64,000 bases of DNA from NCBI GenBank assembly GCA_947683625.1, contig CANTUR010000154.1:930001-994000 (forward strand), written 5' to 3'. A program made the translations under genes and the position numbers. Under the pieces are notes generated by a model, which saw only the letters and a program-made list of their open reading frames with translations, did not search any database and had not been told where the DNA came from. Of the stretch, positions 24,231 to 37,407 are shown in pieces; within the stretch, counting starts at the first letter, position 1; each line of letters opens with the position of its first letter. The stretch comes from Mallotus nudiflorus. Lineage: Eukaryota > Streptophyta > Magnoliopsida > Malpighiales > Euphorbiaceae.

Positions 24231-24391
24231 AGGGTTTCCAGGCTCTGTGTTTCAACATTTTTCTTGCTATTTTTTATGTTTATGGCAGAAGAGTCCATTT
24301 TTTGTTTGCTTAGCTATGTTGGAGGCTTCTGCGTCTTTTATTTTATTTTATTTCTTTTTTTTATCTCTGTATTTTTTTTTCTCTTTATCTT

Positions 24392-24851
24392 TGATAATTT
24401 CGAATTGATATTTTTATTTGTGCAATTGCATTGACGAGAAGAATGGGTAAAGGGGCGGGATTTTCCCATAAACACTCTGAAACTTAAATCAATAATGGTA
24501 TGAGGAAAAAATATAATAAAGCGAATAAGCATAATAAAGTAAAGGATAAAGAATGATTGCTTGGATGATGTGGTAATGGAATGATGTCTTGGTGATGTTG
24601 TATGATGAAAATATAAATGGCATGAGATGTCATTAGATGTATTTATAGGAGAATGTATTGCTCAAACCTCTTAAGAATATGATTCCTTAGTCCTATAGGA
24701 TTGTCTTGTTTAGAAAAGAATGAGACTTCCTTTGTAGTTAATATTCCTAATCGAAATAGACTTCTTTATTAAGTTTTCTTCTTATTCTAGTAATCCTCTT
24801 TTTTAAGGGAATATATCTTTTATTATAATAGGATACTAATATGAGTTATCA
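24392..24851 (-). repeat. 3' LTR of the non-autonomous element
   Basis: The plus-strand start TGATAATTTCGAATTG has decayed from the TGATAACTCTGAATTG seen in the other LTR; the end GAGTTATCA is intact. The adjoining internal sequence reads AAGGGAGACTTTT on the minus strand, a polypurine tract. Confidence 0.9.
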
Positions 24852-24879
24852 AAAGTCTCCCTTGAAAGTCTGTTTGGAT

Positions 24880-25440
24880 ATTTATGTCCGACATATCCAG
24901 GTCTATAAATGATAGAAAATGCCATTGTATCTAATATGGAAAGGCGAGCTGAGGTGGCCAGCCTCAATCACAAGAAAAAATAAAGCTTGGTTCCGAGTCT
25001 TGAAATCATCATATAAGAACATTGTTTGAAGTGCCAGCCGGACTTAAGTGCATAAAACCTATAATAAAAATGCTTTGGGGTAAAAGATTAACCCGTAAGT
25101 GTGGAAACAATATGACGGAACCAGTCGTCACTAGAGTTTTGATGCTCGGTGCATTAAAAGCATGGCCCGAGTGCCGAACCTCAGTACTATAGAAGCAACC
25201 TAAGGGTTCTAGTTTCAATCATTGAACTTAGATGCCCGAGGCTTAAATGCTCGGTGTAAGGACGCGAGGCTTACATGCTCAGAACCTTAGTACTATAGAA
25301 GCGACCTGAGGGTGCCAGCTTCAGTCATTGGACTTAATCTTGGTGCATTAAAAGCGCGACCCAAGTGTCGTATAGTCTCGATGCATTAGAAGCACAGCTC
25401 GAGTGCCGTATGATGTTGCTCGGTTTATGAACTTTAGTAA
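24880..25440 (-). repeat. Sub-repeats shared with the Tat element
   Basis: CTCAGTACTATAGAAGCAAC at about 25180 and CTTAGTACTATAGAAGCGAC at about 25285, with the following CAGCTTCAGTCATTGGACTT-like sequence, are the inverted counterparts of the motif at 15854-16126. Homology continues through GCTGAGGTGGCCAGCCTCA to the polypurine tract. Confidence 0.85.
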
Positions 25441-26929
25441 CTCTACTGATGGCAGCTACCTAGTCAGAATAATGATTAATGTTGAGTCCAGACATTATTG
25501 CTACAGATGTTTGATTTTCCAAGCATTTATTGTTGGTGGAATTTTTGCAAAAGGATGTTTATGATCCTGGTAGTGAGTATCAACCCCTTCAATTTGAACT
25601 CTATAATATAGGATAAATGATGGAAGGTGGGTTTTAATCTAAGTTTCCACAGTGAAGGACTAAATTTAGGTTTGCCCAATCCGAATTGTGAGATGAGCAT
25701 TTATAAATTAGGGGAAAGGTCAACATTGCACCGCTTCTGAAATAGAGGATAGTGTGTGATGCTGGCTAGGATGTCTTATAGTTGTCCTTTGTTTTATCTG
25801 GCTATGTGGCGGATATACTTGACTTCATTCTTGAATTTCCCTTGTTGGATATTCTTTGAAGTTTTCATGAATAAGGATCTTCTACAAAGTAGGATTTGCT
25901 TTAATGTTATTTGATCTGGCTTTGAATAGGAACCACCATTTATCGTCTAAGCATGTGTGAGTTCTTGTCCGTCTTAGTGTTGTTTGGCAATGTGTCTAAT
26001 GTCTTTTGACAATCTCTGCATGTTGATGCCGAGTGAGATGATCAGAGTGTCTGATTGTTTGGACTGATGGGTTCTTAAAGTAGCGTCTTCAATAAATATA
26101 TTTTCCTTATCTATGGTGATAGATAAAAGAAGAATAGTTTTGAGATCGTATAATCGATTTCATTTTATGGTCAGTCCTTGTGTAATAAATATATCAAATA
26201 TAATTTATGTATTTTTTTATGAATAATAATCATGTATATATGGACGAGCATCTATGTGTAGATGTATAAGCGTGCTTGTGTGACGAGTTATAAATATTCA
26301 TGTAAGAATAAATAAGATGCGGAAATAAATAAATTAAATAATATCAAGAGAAACTTATCTCCTGATGTACTCTTGTCCCTCTTTTGAATTCATGAATATT
26401 TATGTTCGTTGTTTGCCTCAATTGTTGCTTGAATGACCTTGTCTTTGAAGATGATGCCTAAGTTTATGTGTGCCCAATTTATTGGCATTTTGTGTATATC
26501 CAACTTTATAAAAATATACCGTCCGAATATACTGCTCCGAGATTATCAACTGGATCAAGTTCCCAAAGGCCATGATGATTTTTTTTATTGATACTCATGA
26601 GTATCAACTTTGAGGTACTCATAGTAATATCTACACTTGTATTATTTTACTGTAACAATAAACAATAAAAGAATGAGAATCTCGGGATCGTTATCTTGGT
26701 TGTAGTGCTTTTGTTCCACCTCTTGAAGTAATGAATATTTATGTTTGTTGCGGATATGAATAATTGTTGCCGATTAGTTTGAAAAACCCATTAATTCCTC
26801 ATAGAGCTCATAGTTCATTCATTTATTTTTGCTTTACTATCTGAGCTCCTGCAAAAGAAATTAACTTATTAATATATACTTGTGAAGTTATTGTCGTGGT
26901 TGTCTTGGATATTCCTATAATGCCAGAAT

Positions 26930-27760
26930 TCAGGAGATACTCGGAGATCAGGAGATGCCGAGAGATCGGGAAATGCCCATGAAGTGAATGTCTGACTCTT
27001 CCATACTTGCTTGCTACTCAAAGTCTGAGTATCCATGAAATCAATGCTCGACAGTAGATGCTCGGATTTCCAAGGCTTTAGTGGATGGTACTCATGTTGT
27101 TTGGATGCTCGGAGTCTAAGTGCTTATGAAGGGTGCTTGTTGAATGCCTAATGTCCTAAGCTCGATGCTCGGCTATCAAAGACTTTGATGTTCAGTGAAA
27201 ACTTATTTATATTCTTTGATGCTCAGATTCAGATTCTTTGATGCTCAGACTCGAGTGCTCAATGGTCTCATGCTTTAAAACTTCATAGTGCTTTGGTGCT
27301 CGATCAGCTCAAATATCCGAGTGTCAATGCTTGGAAGCTTGGTGCTCAAAAGCTTAGTGTTTTAAAGCTCCATGCTTGATGCTTAGCGCTTGAAATCTCA
27401 AGAAATCAGTGTCCGGTATTTGATGTTTGATGTTCACTTAATATTTGGTTTCAATTTTGAGAACCATTCGTTAAATACTCGTATTCTGATCTGGTTGTCT
27501 AACTGCTTTTAGGCTTCAATGCTCGGATACCCAACAAATACTTAGTAATTGAAGCTTGGTTTCTAATTCAAGAGCACTATGTATAAGGCCTTGATGCTTT
27601 TTAGTGCTTGGGCAACTTAGCAGAACTCGGTGCAAAATGAAGCCTTGATGGGTATTCCACATTAAGTGCTCAGAGCACGATGGCCGGTAGACATATTTAA
27701 CTCCTTAGAATGCTCGATGCTCAAAGCCTATATTCTGAGCTTTATGAAGTCAGCCAATCA
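26930..27760 (-). repeat. Degenerate TGCTCGG-rich short repeats
   Basis: ATGCTCGG or close variants (GATGCTCAG, GGTGCTCGA, AGTGCTCAA) recur roughly every 20-60 bp, together with AAGCTT-type and GGCTTT words. There is no regular unit and no ORF. It looks like an old tandem array inside the non-coding element. Confidence 0.6.
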
Positions 27761-28023
27761 TCTTCTAAGCTGTTCTTGATCGATAGACATGTTGTCGCTA
27801 ATGGTTGTACTGAGATCTTCATGCTCGTCAATGAGGGTAGGTGGAGAAACTTTTAAGCCTCTACTGTGTTGATGACATGCATGTTGTAAAGGTGACAAAT
27901 TGAATAAGATACTTATAAAACAAGTAAGCTTATCTCATCCTAAATATTATTTTAACAGAATAATAGAATTTTGGTGCTCAATTCCAGTAAGCAATAATAA
28001 TCCGAAATTGAATTTAGTTTATT

Positions 28024-28039
28024 CCCACAGATGGCACCA
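28024..28039 (-). promoter_or_regulatory. Primer-binding site of the non-autonomous element
   Basis: The minus strand reads TGGTGCCATCTGTGGG two bases after the LTR end TTATCA, nearly the same as the Tat primer site at 7950. Confidence 0.85.
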
Positions 28040-28041
28040 CT

Positions 28042-28513
28042 TGATAACTCTGAATTGATATTTTTACTTGTGGAACCTGCATTGACCAGGAGAATGGGTA
28101 AAAGGGCAGGGTTTCTCCCATAAACACTCTGAAGCTTAAGTCAGTAATGGTATAAGGAAAAAATATAATAAAACGAATAGGTATAATAAAGTAGAGGATA
28201 AAGAATGATTGCTTGGATGATGTGGTGATGGAATAATGTCTTGGTGATGTTGTATGATGAGAATATGAATGACATGAGATGTATTTCTAGGAGAAGGTAT
28301 TGCTCAAACCTCTTAGGAATATGATTTCTTAGTTCTATAGGATTGTCTTGTTTATGAGAGAAGGAGACTTCCTGTGTTGATTGAAGGAGACTTCTATAGT
28401 TAATCTTCCTAATCAAAATAGACTTCTTTATTAAGTTTTATTCTTATTCAAGTAATCTTTTTCTTTGGGGGAATATATCCCTTATTATAATAGGATACTA
28501 ATATGAGTTATCA
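28042..28513 (-). repeat. 5' LTR of the non-autonomous element
   Basis: It starts TGATAACTC and ends GAGTTATCA on the plus strand, so its termini form a 9-bp inverted repeat. It aligns with 24392-24851 and has a small extra block near 28370-28392. Confidence 0.9.
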
Positions 28514-28854
28514 ATCTTTAATAGACCCTAAACTTTATATTGATTTCTGAATTCCAACCTTTTATTTAAAAATACTAAAATTATTTAAATATGTTATATT
28601 AAAGTTTATTTTGTAAATTTTATAAAGGTTAGAGTTATATATGTAATTATTCAAATTCAATCAACACCTTAGATCCCACGTCTTAAAAAAGGACCCCACT
28701 AATGAACATGTCAACTGTCCATTAAAGAAATTTTAACGAAAAGTTAATTTTGTAAACTTTTAAAATGTTATTGGTAAAATTGATATAAAATTAAATTATA
28801 ATGCTATTTCCTAATGGTATAATAGGATATGGTTTTTTTTATGTAATTTTCCCC

Positions 28855-30720
28855 AAAAACAATTAGAGAATCAGTTTTGTCAATCATCGAACACCATTCA
28901 TCAATAATCATTGTTCACTAGCGAAGGTCATACAATTTGGTTTTTTTTTTTTTTTTTTTTTTGCATTAGTTTGTTTAATATTGACAAATAATTTGAAAAT
29001 AAAATATTTGAATAATTTGAAAGTTCACTTTTTATTTAAAAAATAAAAAAGGCTAAAAAGAATATGTTTCATTAAAAGTTGAGCAATTTATTGTTGATTC
29101 TTTCAATTAAAGTTTTGAGTTTCACTTTTTTTTTAACCCATCAATTCAAATTCTGAAATAAATTCATTTAACTTGAAATCTAAAATAATTAAAACTCTCC
29201 TAATTACCAAATTATGAGATATTAGATTAAAAAAATATTTTATCATTAAGAACATATTTTTTAAACAAATAGGAGTTTAGTAAATGTTTCCAATATTATA
29301 ATTTTGCTTGTAACAATTTTATTTTATTTTCCTCCAAAAAAAATAACCTCAATTTATTTTTAAAAAATAATTAATAAGAATTAAAATTTATATGTTTGAT
29401 ATATCCATTCAATATTAATCACATAATACTAAATTTAAATAAATCTGGGTATCAATTGAATTATTTGAAAGAAACTTCAATTCATCCAAGTGGAATTATT
29501 TGAAAGAAACAATTCAGTTCCATTTCGTTGAAGGGTTTTTTTATCTTTTTTTATTAATTAGAAAGTTAAATAATTTAAATATTAATAATTTGTAGAACAC
29601 AAATAATTCTCTTTTTAATTAAATAAAAATTATTTTATAAATTAATAATAAAAGTGATACTTTCACAAATTACCAAAAATTTAAATTTTATGTCTCATTA
29701 TATTTTTTTCAAAAAAAAAAAGCGCTAATCATGAAAGACCTGAAACGGAATAAAACTTTTTTCCAGCCAAAATCATTTATCGTTTTCCCTAGAAACAGTT
29801 CCAAGTGTAGTTTCGTTGTCCATGTTGGCTTTACGACAAAACAGTTTCTTGTTTTTTTTTTTTAACCACTCGATTAAGTGATTACATCTAATAGTTTATT
29901 TTTTATGTCAAAATTTTTTGTATGGACTCTTAGTAGCAGATTTGATCCAACAACTCCACTGAGATTTATTTGATACAACTCAATTATCTAAGGTTTTTAA
30001 TGCTTTTGGCCTTAATCATTTAAACAATGAAGCAGAAGCCCAGATTCAATTTTTCAATCAAATTATATACAACTTGAGTCAAAAGGGGGGATGAGAGCTC
30101 CATGACAATGCATTGACCACTGATAGGTTAATATAAACCTGAAAGATATTTCAATAATTAAAATAACCTGTCAAGCCTATTTTTGTTTATTATGAGTTCC
30201 GAATTTAAATTTAATATATACAATTATATTAAATTAAATATTAAAAAAAATTATTTTTATGATGTTATTCAAAACAAATCAAATTGGTTAGGGACTAATA
30301 AATTTCAAATGCAAATAATTTTAAAAAGATTAATAATTTGATGAATAGTCTGGAAGCTTTTTTTGGCCGTTGGGTGGTATAAGATCCACACGAGCAGAAA
30401 AAAGAAATATATATAGCCAAGACATAGAGATGATTGATCCTCAATCAATTCTTGCGGCAAAAATTGGAGTGGTGTGCTATAAGATAAAATTTATGTCTAC
30501 AAAGCTCAACCTCATCAGCAAATAAGAGTGTCCTCTGTACAACGGAAAAAAGGGTATAAAAAAACAAAATTGAGAGAGGACAAAAATGTTAACATTAAAA
30601 AGCAAATTGGAATCATAATTGAGATATGTAGTGTAATAAGAAAGGAAAACATGAGCTGGCCTTAACCAGAGCAATAAATCCATGTCATGAGGAGCAAAAG
30701 ATGTAACACCTAGTGATGCG
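28855..30720. other. AT-rich interval, no gene seen
   Basis: It holds a run of about 26 T at 28939-28962 and many short A/T runs. No family-like protein text was found. A TATA-like ATATATATAGCC lies at about 30410 but no gene follows. Confidence 0.5.
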
Positions 30721-31141
30721 GACTGAGCTAACACCCGACCTGATAATCCACTCAAGTACGAAGTATCAATTATAAGGGCTAAAGCTAAGAGACTTAAAGA
30801 TGTTGTACAATGCTTAATAATATTATTCTGATACGATTCTAACATCAATTCTTATTGAGTCCTAAGCTAACACCCAACATGATAATCCACTAAAGTATGA
30901 AGCATTAATTACAAGCGCTCAAGTTAAGAGACTTAAAGATACTCTACAAAGCTTAATGATATTATCCTGATGCGATCCTAAAATCAATTCTTATTGATTT
31001 CCAAGCCAACACCTAACATGATACTCCACTCAAGTTTGAAGCATCAACTATAATGGCTAAAGTTAAGAGACTTAAAAGATGTTTTACAAGGCTTAATGAT
31101 ATTAAACTCATGTGATCCTAAAATCAATTTTTATTGGTTAT
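30721..31141. repeat. Three tandem copies of a 140-bp repeat
   Basis: Units start at 30721, 30861 and 31001, each with RAGCYAACACCYRACMTGAT, TCCACTCAAGT, TTAAGAGACTTAAAGAT, ACAANGCTTAATGATATT and ATCAATTCTTATTG. Neighbouring units differ at perhaps one base in six. The array ends where the solo LTR inserted. Confidence 0.85.
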
Positions 31142-31153
31142 TATTTCGGTAGC

Positions 31154-31346
31154 TGTAATGACTATATATTTTAAATAATATTAAACTATTTTAAGATATT
31201 CAGTATTAATAAAATTTTAAATTTTATTTATATATTATTATTATTATTTGTAAATATTATTTATTTATTTTATTCTAAGAATTTTGTTTACGTAAAATAA
31301 TTTATTTTTGAGATTTTATTATTTAAATGCATTAAAGTTATTATAG

Positions 31347-31398
<52 letters not shown>

Positions 31399-33545
31399 TT
31401 GGATAGAGGGACATTTTAGCCTTTTCCTAATAAATAAATAAGGGTCAAAATTCAGGTCAGAGCTATTTTCTCTCTCCCTCTTTCTTTTCTTTTTCTTTTT
31501 TTTTTCTTCTTCTTCTCCTTCTCGTGTCTCTATCAGTGCCACCCAAGCCCGCCGAACCACCAACCACCACAATCGACTTCTCTTCCTTTCCAGATATCGT
31601 CCGCCACCTGTAGCACGACGGAAGGTCACCAAAAATCGCAGAGACAGCAGCTATAGCAACCGGACCTCCATTGAAGCCTGTAAAGATTTTGGCCACCAAA
31701 TATCGTCGCTCTGGTCTTGTTCAAACCTCCAAGCTTCGGTGAGTTTGATTCTGAGCTCCGTTTGAGCTTAATCTCCCTTGATTTTGAATGATCTTCAATT
31801 TTTAGTTTATGTGTTTTAAGGTTTTTATTTTTTTTGAACTTGATATCGATTGATTTTTGGATTCTTGCTTTACAAATATTGTTTATGGCAACTTAATCTT
31901 CCTAAAAATAATTTTTTTATTCTTTTGAATTAATTTGAATTATGGGTAATTTTTTATTATTTTAATATTAAAATATTGAATTTTTTATAATTATGTTAAT
32001 TAATTAGTTTTAAGGAAAATTTTAATTAAATTAGTGTTATTAATTTGAGTTAAAAATTTTAGAATTATTAAAATAATTTTTAGTGAATTTATATAATTTT
32101 TGAGAATATTTTTATATTATGTGAAATTTGTATATATAGGTTAATTGTGTAATTTTGTGGAAATTATAGTTAAATAATATGTTTTAAATGATTTTAGAAT
32201 TATATGGAGTATTAAAATGATTTTTATAAATTATTTACTATTTTTAACTAATTAATACTAATTTTCAAAAATTATATTCAAATAATATATTATTTACTAT
32301 TTTGGTGATTAAATGGATTTTTAATTAATTTTAATATATATTTAAGCTATTTGAGTATATAGAAGTGAATTTTACTATTTTATGTGGAATTATAGAAAAT
32401 TTTGATTTTTATTAATATTATATTATTATTTGAGATTTTTATTTAATTATTGTAAAAATAATTATATTTAGTGATTTAATTTTCAAATATATTATATTTT
32501 GGTATTTTATGGAATTTAATGATGTATTTTTGGTGAATTGTGAACCTCGGTTGGGAATTTGTGTAGTTCAAGGTCCCAATCCAAGATGTTAAGCTTTGCG
32601 ATTTTAAAAGTGTGTTTTCCTTATAGGATCAGCTCTACTGTCAGTCAAGAGATGTCTATTTTATAGAATAGGTTCTGCCGAATTCTTGGTAGAATTCTCA
32701 TAAAACGTGACGTCGAGTTGATCCTGAATTTTTGTGTTTGTTTGAATTTTTAATTCCTAGATCAAGTCTTCTTTAAAATTCTTAGAAGTATAAGTTAGAA
32801 ATTTATTCTGATTATAATTATTATTTATTTTCTAGTTGCACCGAGACCGAGGCCTGTCGGACCAGATCCATCGAGTCAATCTCTTAGAGTGCAAACTTGT
32901 AAGTTATTATTTTATATATACATTGCATATAGTGCATGATTATAAATAATTATGTTTTGATTTGAATTATTTCATTAAATGGTTTAGTATATTTCAGTAT
33001 ACTTTTAGTGTATTTTGATATATTTATAGTTGATTTTGGTTATATGTAGCATATATATACTTGAAATATATTTAGTATATTTTTTATATATTTCTGGTAT
33101 ATATATGGTATATTTCTCTGTTATGAATGTCATCTATGTTTAATTATGCATTTATTTATTTTCCATAAATATATGATTTTAATCGAAGGATATCAATAGA
33201 ATGTGCTACTTAATGGGTTACACTAAAACTGTGTACGTACCGGTTCGTTAGACTTTAGGATCGATATTGTGAGAATTATTTGAGGAAAATTTGATTGATT
33301 GATTATTGAGATTTGATGTGAGTGAATAGTATGATTGTTGGAGCTCGATTGACCTAGTGTCTTAGGGCCAATTACACTGACAGTAAGACTGCTGTAGCTC
33401 GGTTGACTTAATATCTTAGGGTCAGTCTACTGTCCAAAATGGAATAAGAGAATTTATTTGGAATTAAGTAAGTCTGCGTGGCTTTAAGGTTACGATTGTT
33501 TTAGGGTTCTATTTGATCCTTCATTTAAATAATGTTTTCTACATT

Positions 33546-33589
<44 letters not shown>

Positions 33590-34041
33590 ATGTCTGACTG
33601 GATATATTTTAGATTGCTTGTATATATATTATAATAATTCATTCAGTGAGGTCTGACTTTCCTCAATATTTTTTTAGGAGATTCCTCATTATTAGATCTT
33701 AGTAGTAAACCTCTAAGTCGGACTTCTTCAGCCCCGGCTAGATTCTGTAAATTATTTATCTGAACTTTTATTATATTCTAAAAAACTGCAGTAGTAGGGT
33801 GTTGTATCAGTAGAATGTTATTTTAGTATGAGACCTTTCTCTAAATATTGTATGAAAATATTTTTATTTTATGACATAACAGTTAAGTATTTATTTTTAT
33901 ATCAATTTAAATTATAATTTTGATGTATTTTTATTTATTTATTGCATGCATTTTTATTTTTAAGGCTTGTTACGGATTCCAGATTCGAAAGAATTTCCGT
34001 TCCCTAATGTTGATCATGACTCCCCGGTTTGGGTCATGACA
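31154..34041 (+). mobile_element. Solo LTR of a long-LTR chromovirus family (2888 bp)
   Basis: It starts TGTAATGACTATAT and ends GGGTCATGACA, the pattern of plant chromovirus LTRs, with a perfect TSD GTAGC at 31149-31153 and 34042-34046. No primer site or coding sequence adjoins either end, so it is a solo LTR left by LTR-LTR recombination. Inside are an (ATT)n tract (31351-31395), a pyrimidine-rich leader followed by a GC-rich block ending in TTCG|GTGAGTTT (31440-31745), and an (AT)n tract (33548-33588). An inverted relative lies at 35728-38597. Confidence 0.9.
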
Positions 34042-34046
34042 GTAGC

Positions 34047-34779
34047 ATTCTTTAGTATTTTGGCTATAACTTTCTCTTCAAAAGTTAGATTGAGATTATT
34101 CACAATGTTGTGAAAAGTTAAGACAAAGAGCTACAACTTTCATAAGAACGTTTTGGCAAATGCGATCATCTTCTTAACCAAAAATCTCAAACACAACCAC
34201 GTAATAAATCTGACATAATCATGCATGATTCGTGTCTTGGCCACATGGTTGTGCGTATTCTTACACACAATCGTGCCTAATAGTAATTATTCAAGTGCAC
34301 AGCTATGCATTTTTAGCATATAAATGTGCACAATGGTAGACTAAGTTCCTTATTTTATTAGGGTTTCCTTTTTTACGTTTTAAAAGCTTTTTTTTTCTAA
34401 CTTTATTCCAAATTAGGTTTACACTATAAATAGTCATCTTAGGGGTGTAGACAAAGAAGGTTTTTGAATTTTCTTTAATTTATATCAAATTTTGAGAGGT
34501 TAGAATCCTTTCTTTAGTTCTTAAAAGAACTGAGTGGCATTATCAAGTGAAAGCTTAATATTTTCAAACCTAGTTTGATTTAAACTTAAAATTAGCTTAT
34601 CAATATTAGGTTTTCATTGAATGACCTTCAATTCTTTGTAACAAATATTCTTAAGTACAGGTTATTTATGGGTCTTATTAAAGATTAGAGTTTTCTCGTT
34701 TAATTCAAGGAACGATCCTTGGCAAAATTATCAAAATTGAATATGGGTTTAATATATATTAACCACGATCGTATCACCT
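34047..34779. other. Interval with LTR-like features, unresolved
   Basis: It has a TATA-like ACTATAAATAGTC near 34430 and text such as GAGTGGCATTATCAAGTG at 34529, suggestive of a plant LTR, but no boundaries or partner were found. Before the solo LTR inserted it was continuous with the 140-bp repeat array. Confidence 0.35.
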
Positions 34780-35727
34780 TGGTATTGGGTTTCATGATTC
34801 AAAAACACAACGAAAATTAAAACTTTTAATCACAAACCTAACCCGAATCCAAGTAATTCGATTAATTAATTTAAAACTAGGGTTTTCAAATCTTACCACA
34901 AACGCAGAAGAGGCAAGATTTCTGAAAGGCATAGAGGAGGTTCACTTCGGTGACACCTTACCTCGAGCTTTTGATTTTGATAGTTCAAATCAAAACGTCT
35001 CCAAAAGAATCCATCCTCCACAAGCGTCCACACGAACAGCCCTTGATTAAATGAAAACTTTGTGTGCTAGCACTTCTCTTAATTTATCACAAATCAAGAA
35101 CAAAAACACTATGTGTTTTAGTTTTTATAAGAGGAGAAAAATGAATTTTTGGTGGCTAATGATTGAGTTAGTGAAACCCTAGAGAATATGACATATTTAT
35201 AGACCTCTAATTAGGGTTTCACTTACCAAAACAATTTTCTGGTAATTTCTCAATTATTATTGTTCTAATTTTATTTAAAATTAAATCAAAAATAATATTC
35301 TATTTATTTAAGATAACCTTTACCTTAAATAAATAAACTATTTATTTCTTTCCACAAAGCGTATTTGGGCTTCTCAAACCCATATCCATTTTTGGGCCTG
35401 TTCTAAGCGTGTGACTCTGTAGGTTCACATGATATTGGCACTGGGCCTTAAATCTCTATTTAGGCCTACAAGTCATAAGTGGCCTCTAGAAAAACATTAT
35501 GACTACCCAAGTCATATGAAGTCAATAATCCAACATAACCTAATTTATAATAAATATTGTAATCTCTTTGTCACATAATATCTTAATTAAATATAAGGCA
35601 TAATTTTTGTCATCCTTATATAATTCAATCATATTATTTCTTGACTCTAAGTAGACTGAGAATGATAACTCTTTAGCAATTCACTTTAGCATGACTATGC
35701 ATTTTTCTCAGTCTATCTTATCAAAGG
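34780..35727 (-). repeat. LTR-like repeat, left part of a split copy
   Basis: On the minus strand it has CTATAAATATGTC near 35200 followed by leader-like sequence. It reads continuously with 55105-55688 once the block 35728-55104 and one AAAGG are removed (CTTATC, AAAGG, GCCAATAG). The inner boundary near 34780 is uncertain. It looks like a Copia-type LTR, but the lineage is not certain. Confidence 0.55.
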
Positions 35728-37341
35728 TGTCACGACCCAAACCAGGAGTCATGACCGGCGCTAGGGAACAGGAATTCTTTCAAATCCGGAATCCATAGCA
35801 AACCTTAAAATGAAAGCATGCAATAATTAAAATAAAATATGCACCAGAATAAAACTCAAATCAATATAATAAAAAATATAATTGTGTCATATCATAAAAT
35901 AAAATATATTAATACAATATTCAGAGAAAGACCTCTGAATTAGAACCACATACAGTAAATATAAAATACAACTCAATACTACAGTTTTCTAGAGTACAAA
36001 TGAAGTCAAGTAGATAATTTACATAAACAAGCCGGGGTTGAAGAAATCCGGCGGATGGATCTACTGCTAAGGTCTAAAGAGGAAGAGTCTCCTAAAAAAT
36101 CAACTGAGGGGAATCAGACCTCACTGAGTGAATTGTTATAATATATATACATGTATTTCCTATGTGTCAAATGCAATCAATCATCCATATATAATAAATA
36201 TATATACAAGCATTTCACACAGATGCTGAAAATCACTTTATATAATAATACTGAAAAACATAAGTTTATAAAGGATCAAATAGAACCCTATTAAATTGCA
36301 ACCTCAATCAACCATAACATCACTCTAGCCATACAGACTCACTTAATTCTAAATAAATTCACTTATTCCACATGAACGGTAGACTAGCCCCGAGACACTA
36401 AGTCAACCGAGCTCCAGCAGTCTAACTGTCAGTATGATTGGCCTCAAGATACTAGGTCAACTGAGCTCTAGCAACCACACTATCAATCATATCACATATC
36501 AAATCAATCAATCAATCAGTCTCAATTAATTCATAATACCATAAATGATTCTCACTTAACCCTAATCTATCGCACAGGTACGTACACAGTCCTAGTGTTG
36601 CCCATTAGATAGCACGTTCTATCAATATCCTTCATTTAAAATAATACATACTGAAAAATAAATAATGCATAATGTCATTTATAATAACAAAATAAACCAT
36701 ATATATACCATAAATATACCTAAAATAAACTAAATATATTTCAAGTATATATATGTCAAATTAATTTCAAATCACACATGAAATATACCAAAAATAAACC
36801 AATAATATACTAAAAAAAAATTTAAGTATAAATCAATAATATAATATGCATTTAGTTATAAATATATCTAAAGCATACTAAACATTCAATAAAACAACTT
36901 ATGAATAAATACAATTCAAAACATATATATTCTAAAACATGCATCCTAAATGCAATGTATATATAAAAAACAACTCACAAGTTTGCGCTCCACGAGACTA
37001 GTTCGCCTGATACACTTGGTCTTGGTTTCAGTGCAACTAAATAATAAAATAACAATAATAATCAGAATCAATCTAACTTAAACTTCTAAAGAGACTCGAT
37101 CTAAGGATACAGAACATAGACAAATACAGAATTTCAGGATCGACCCGATGTTACGTTTTACGATAATTCTACCCAAAATTCGGTAAAACTTCCTCTGTAA
37201 AACGGATATTTCTCTACTATAAAGTATAGTCGGTCTTGTAAGAAAATACACTTCAAATCACAGAATATTCACACCTTCGGTTGGAATCCCGAACTACACA
37301 ATATTCCCAACCGAAGTTCACGATTCACCAAAATTCAAATA

Positions 37342-37407
<66 letters not shown>

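Larger units (their letters stand above)
24392..28513 (-). mobile_element. Non-autonomous Tat-like LTR element (LARD type)
   Basis: LTRs at 24392-24851 and 28042-28513 with a perfect TSD ATCTT at 24387-24391 and 28514-28518. PBS and PPT positions show minus orientation. The 3.2 kb internal region has no gag, RT or integrase text in any frame. Its 3' part (24852-25440) is homologous to the 3' region of the Tat element at 15830-16481, so it is probably mobilised in trans by a Tat relative. Confidence 0.9.
22668..28854. mobile_element. Mutator-like TIR element, interrupted by an LTR element
   Basis: The left terminus 22668-22950 (GGAAATTGCATAAAAAAAAC, TTTTACTATCAATTTTACCT, AGTTTGCAAAATTAACACTC, TTACATATAGAACCCTAACC) pairs in inverted orientation with about 28565-28854. 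TIRs near 290 bp starting GGAAAATTNCATAAA suit a MULE. A 9-bp candidate duplication, AAAAATAAA and AAAAACAAT, agrees at 7 of 9 and is weak in A-rich DNA. Without the LTR element at 24392-28513 it is about 2.1 kb. No transposase; it carries a gene fragment. Confidence 0.65.

Noticed and set aside
28939..28962. Poly-T run as a LINE or SINE tail
   Set aside because: No retroelement body was recognised next to it and no TSD found.
30477..30848. 123-codon minus-strand ORF
   Set aside because: It overlaps the 140-bp tandem repeats and has no recognisable protein pattern.
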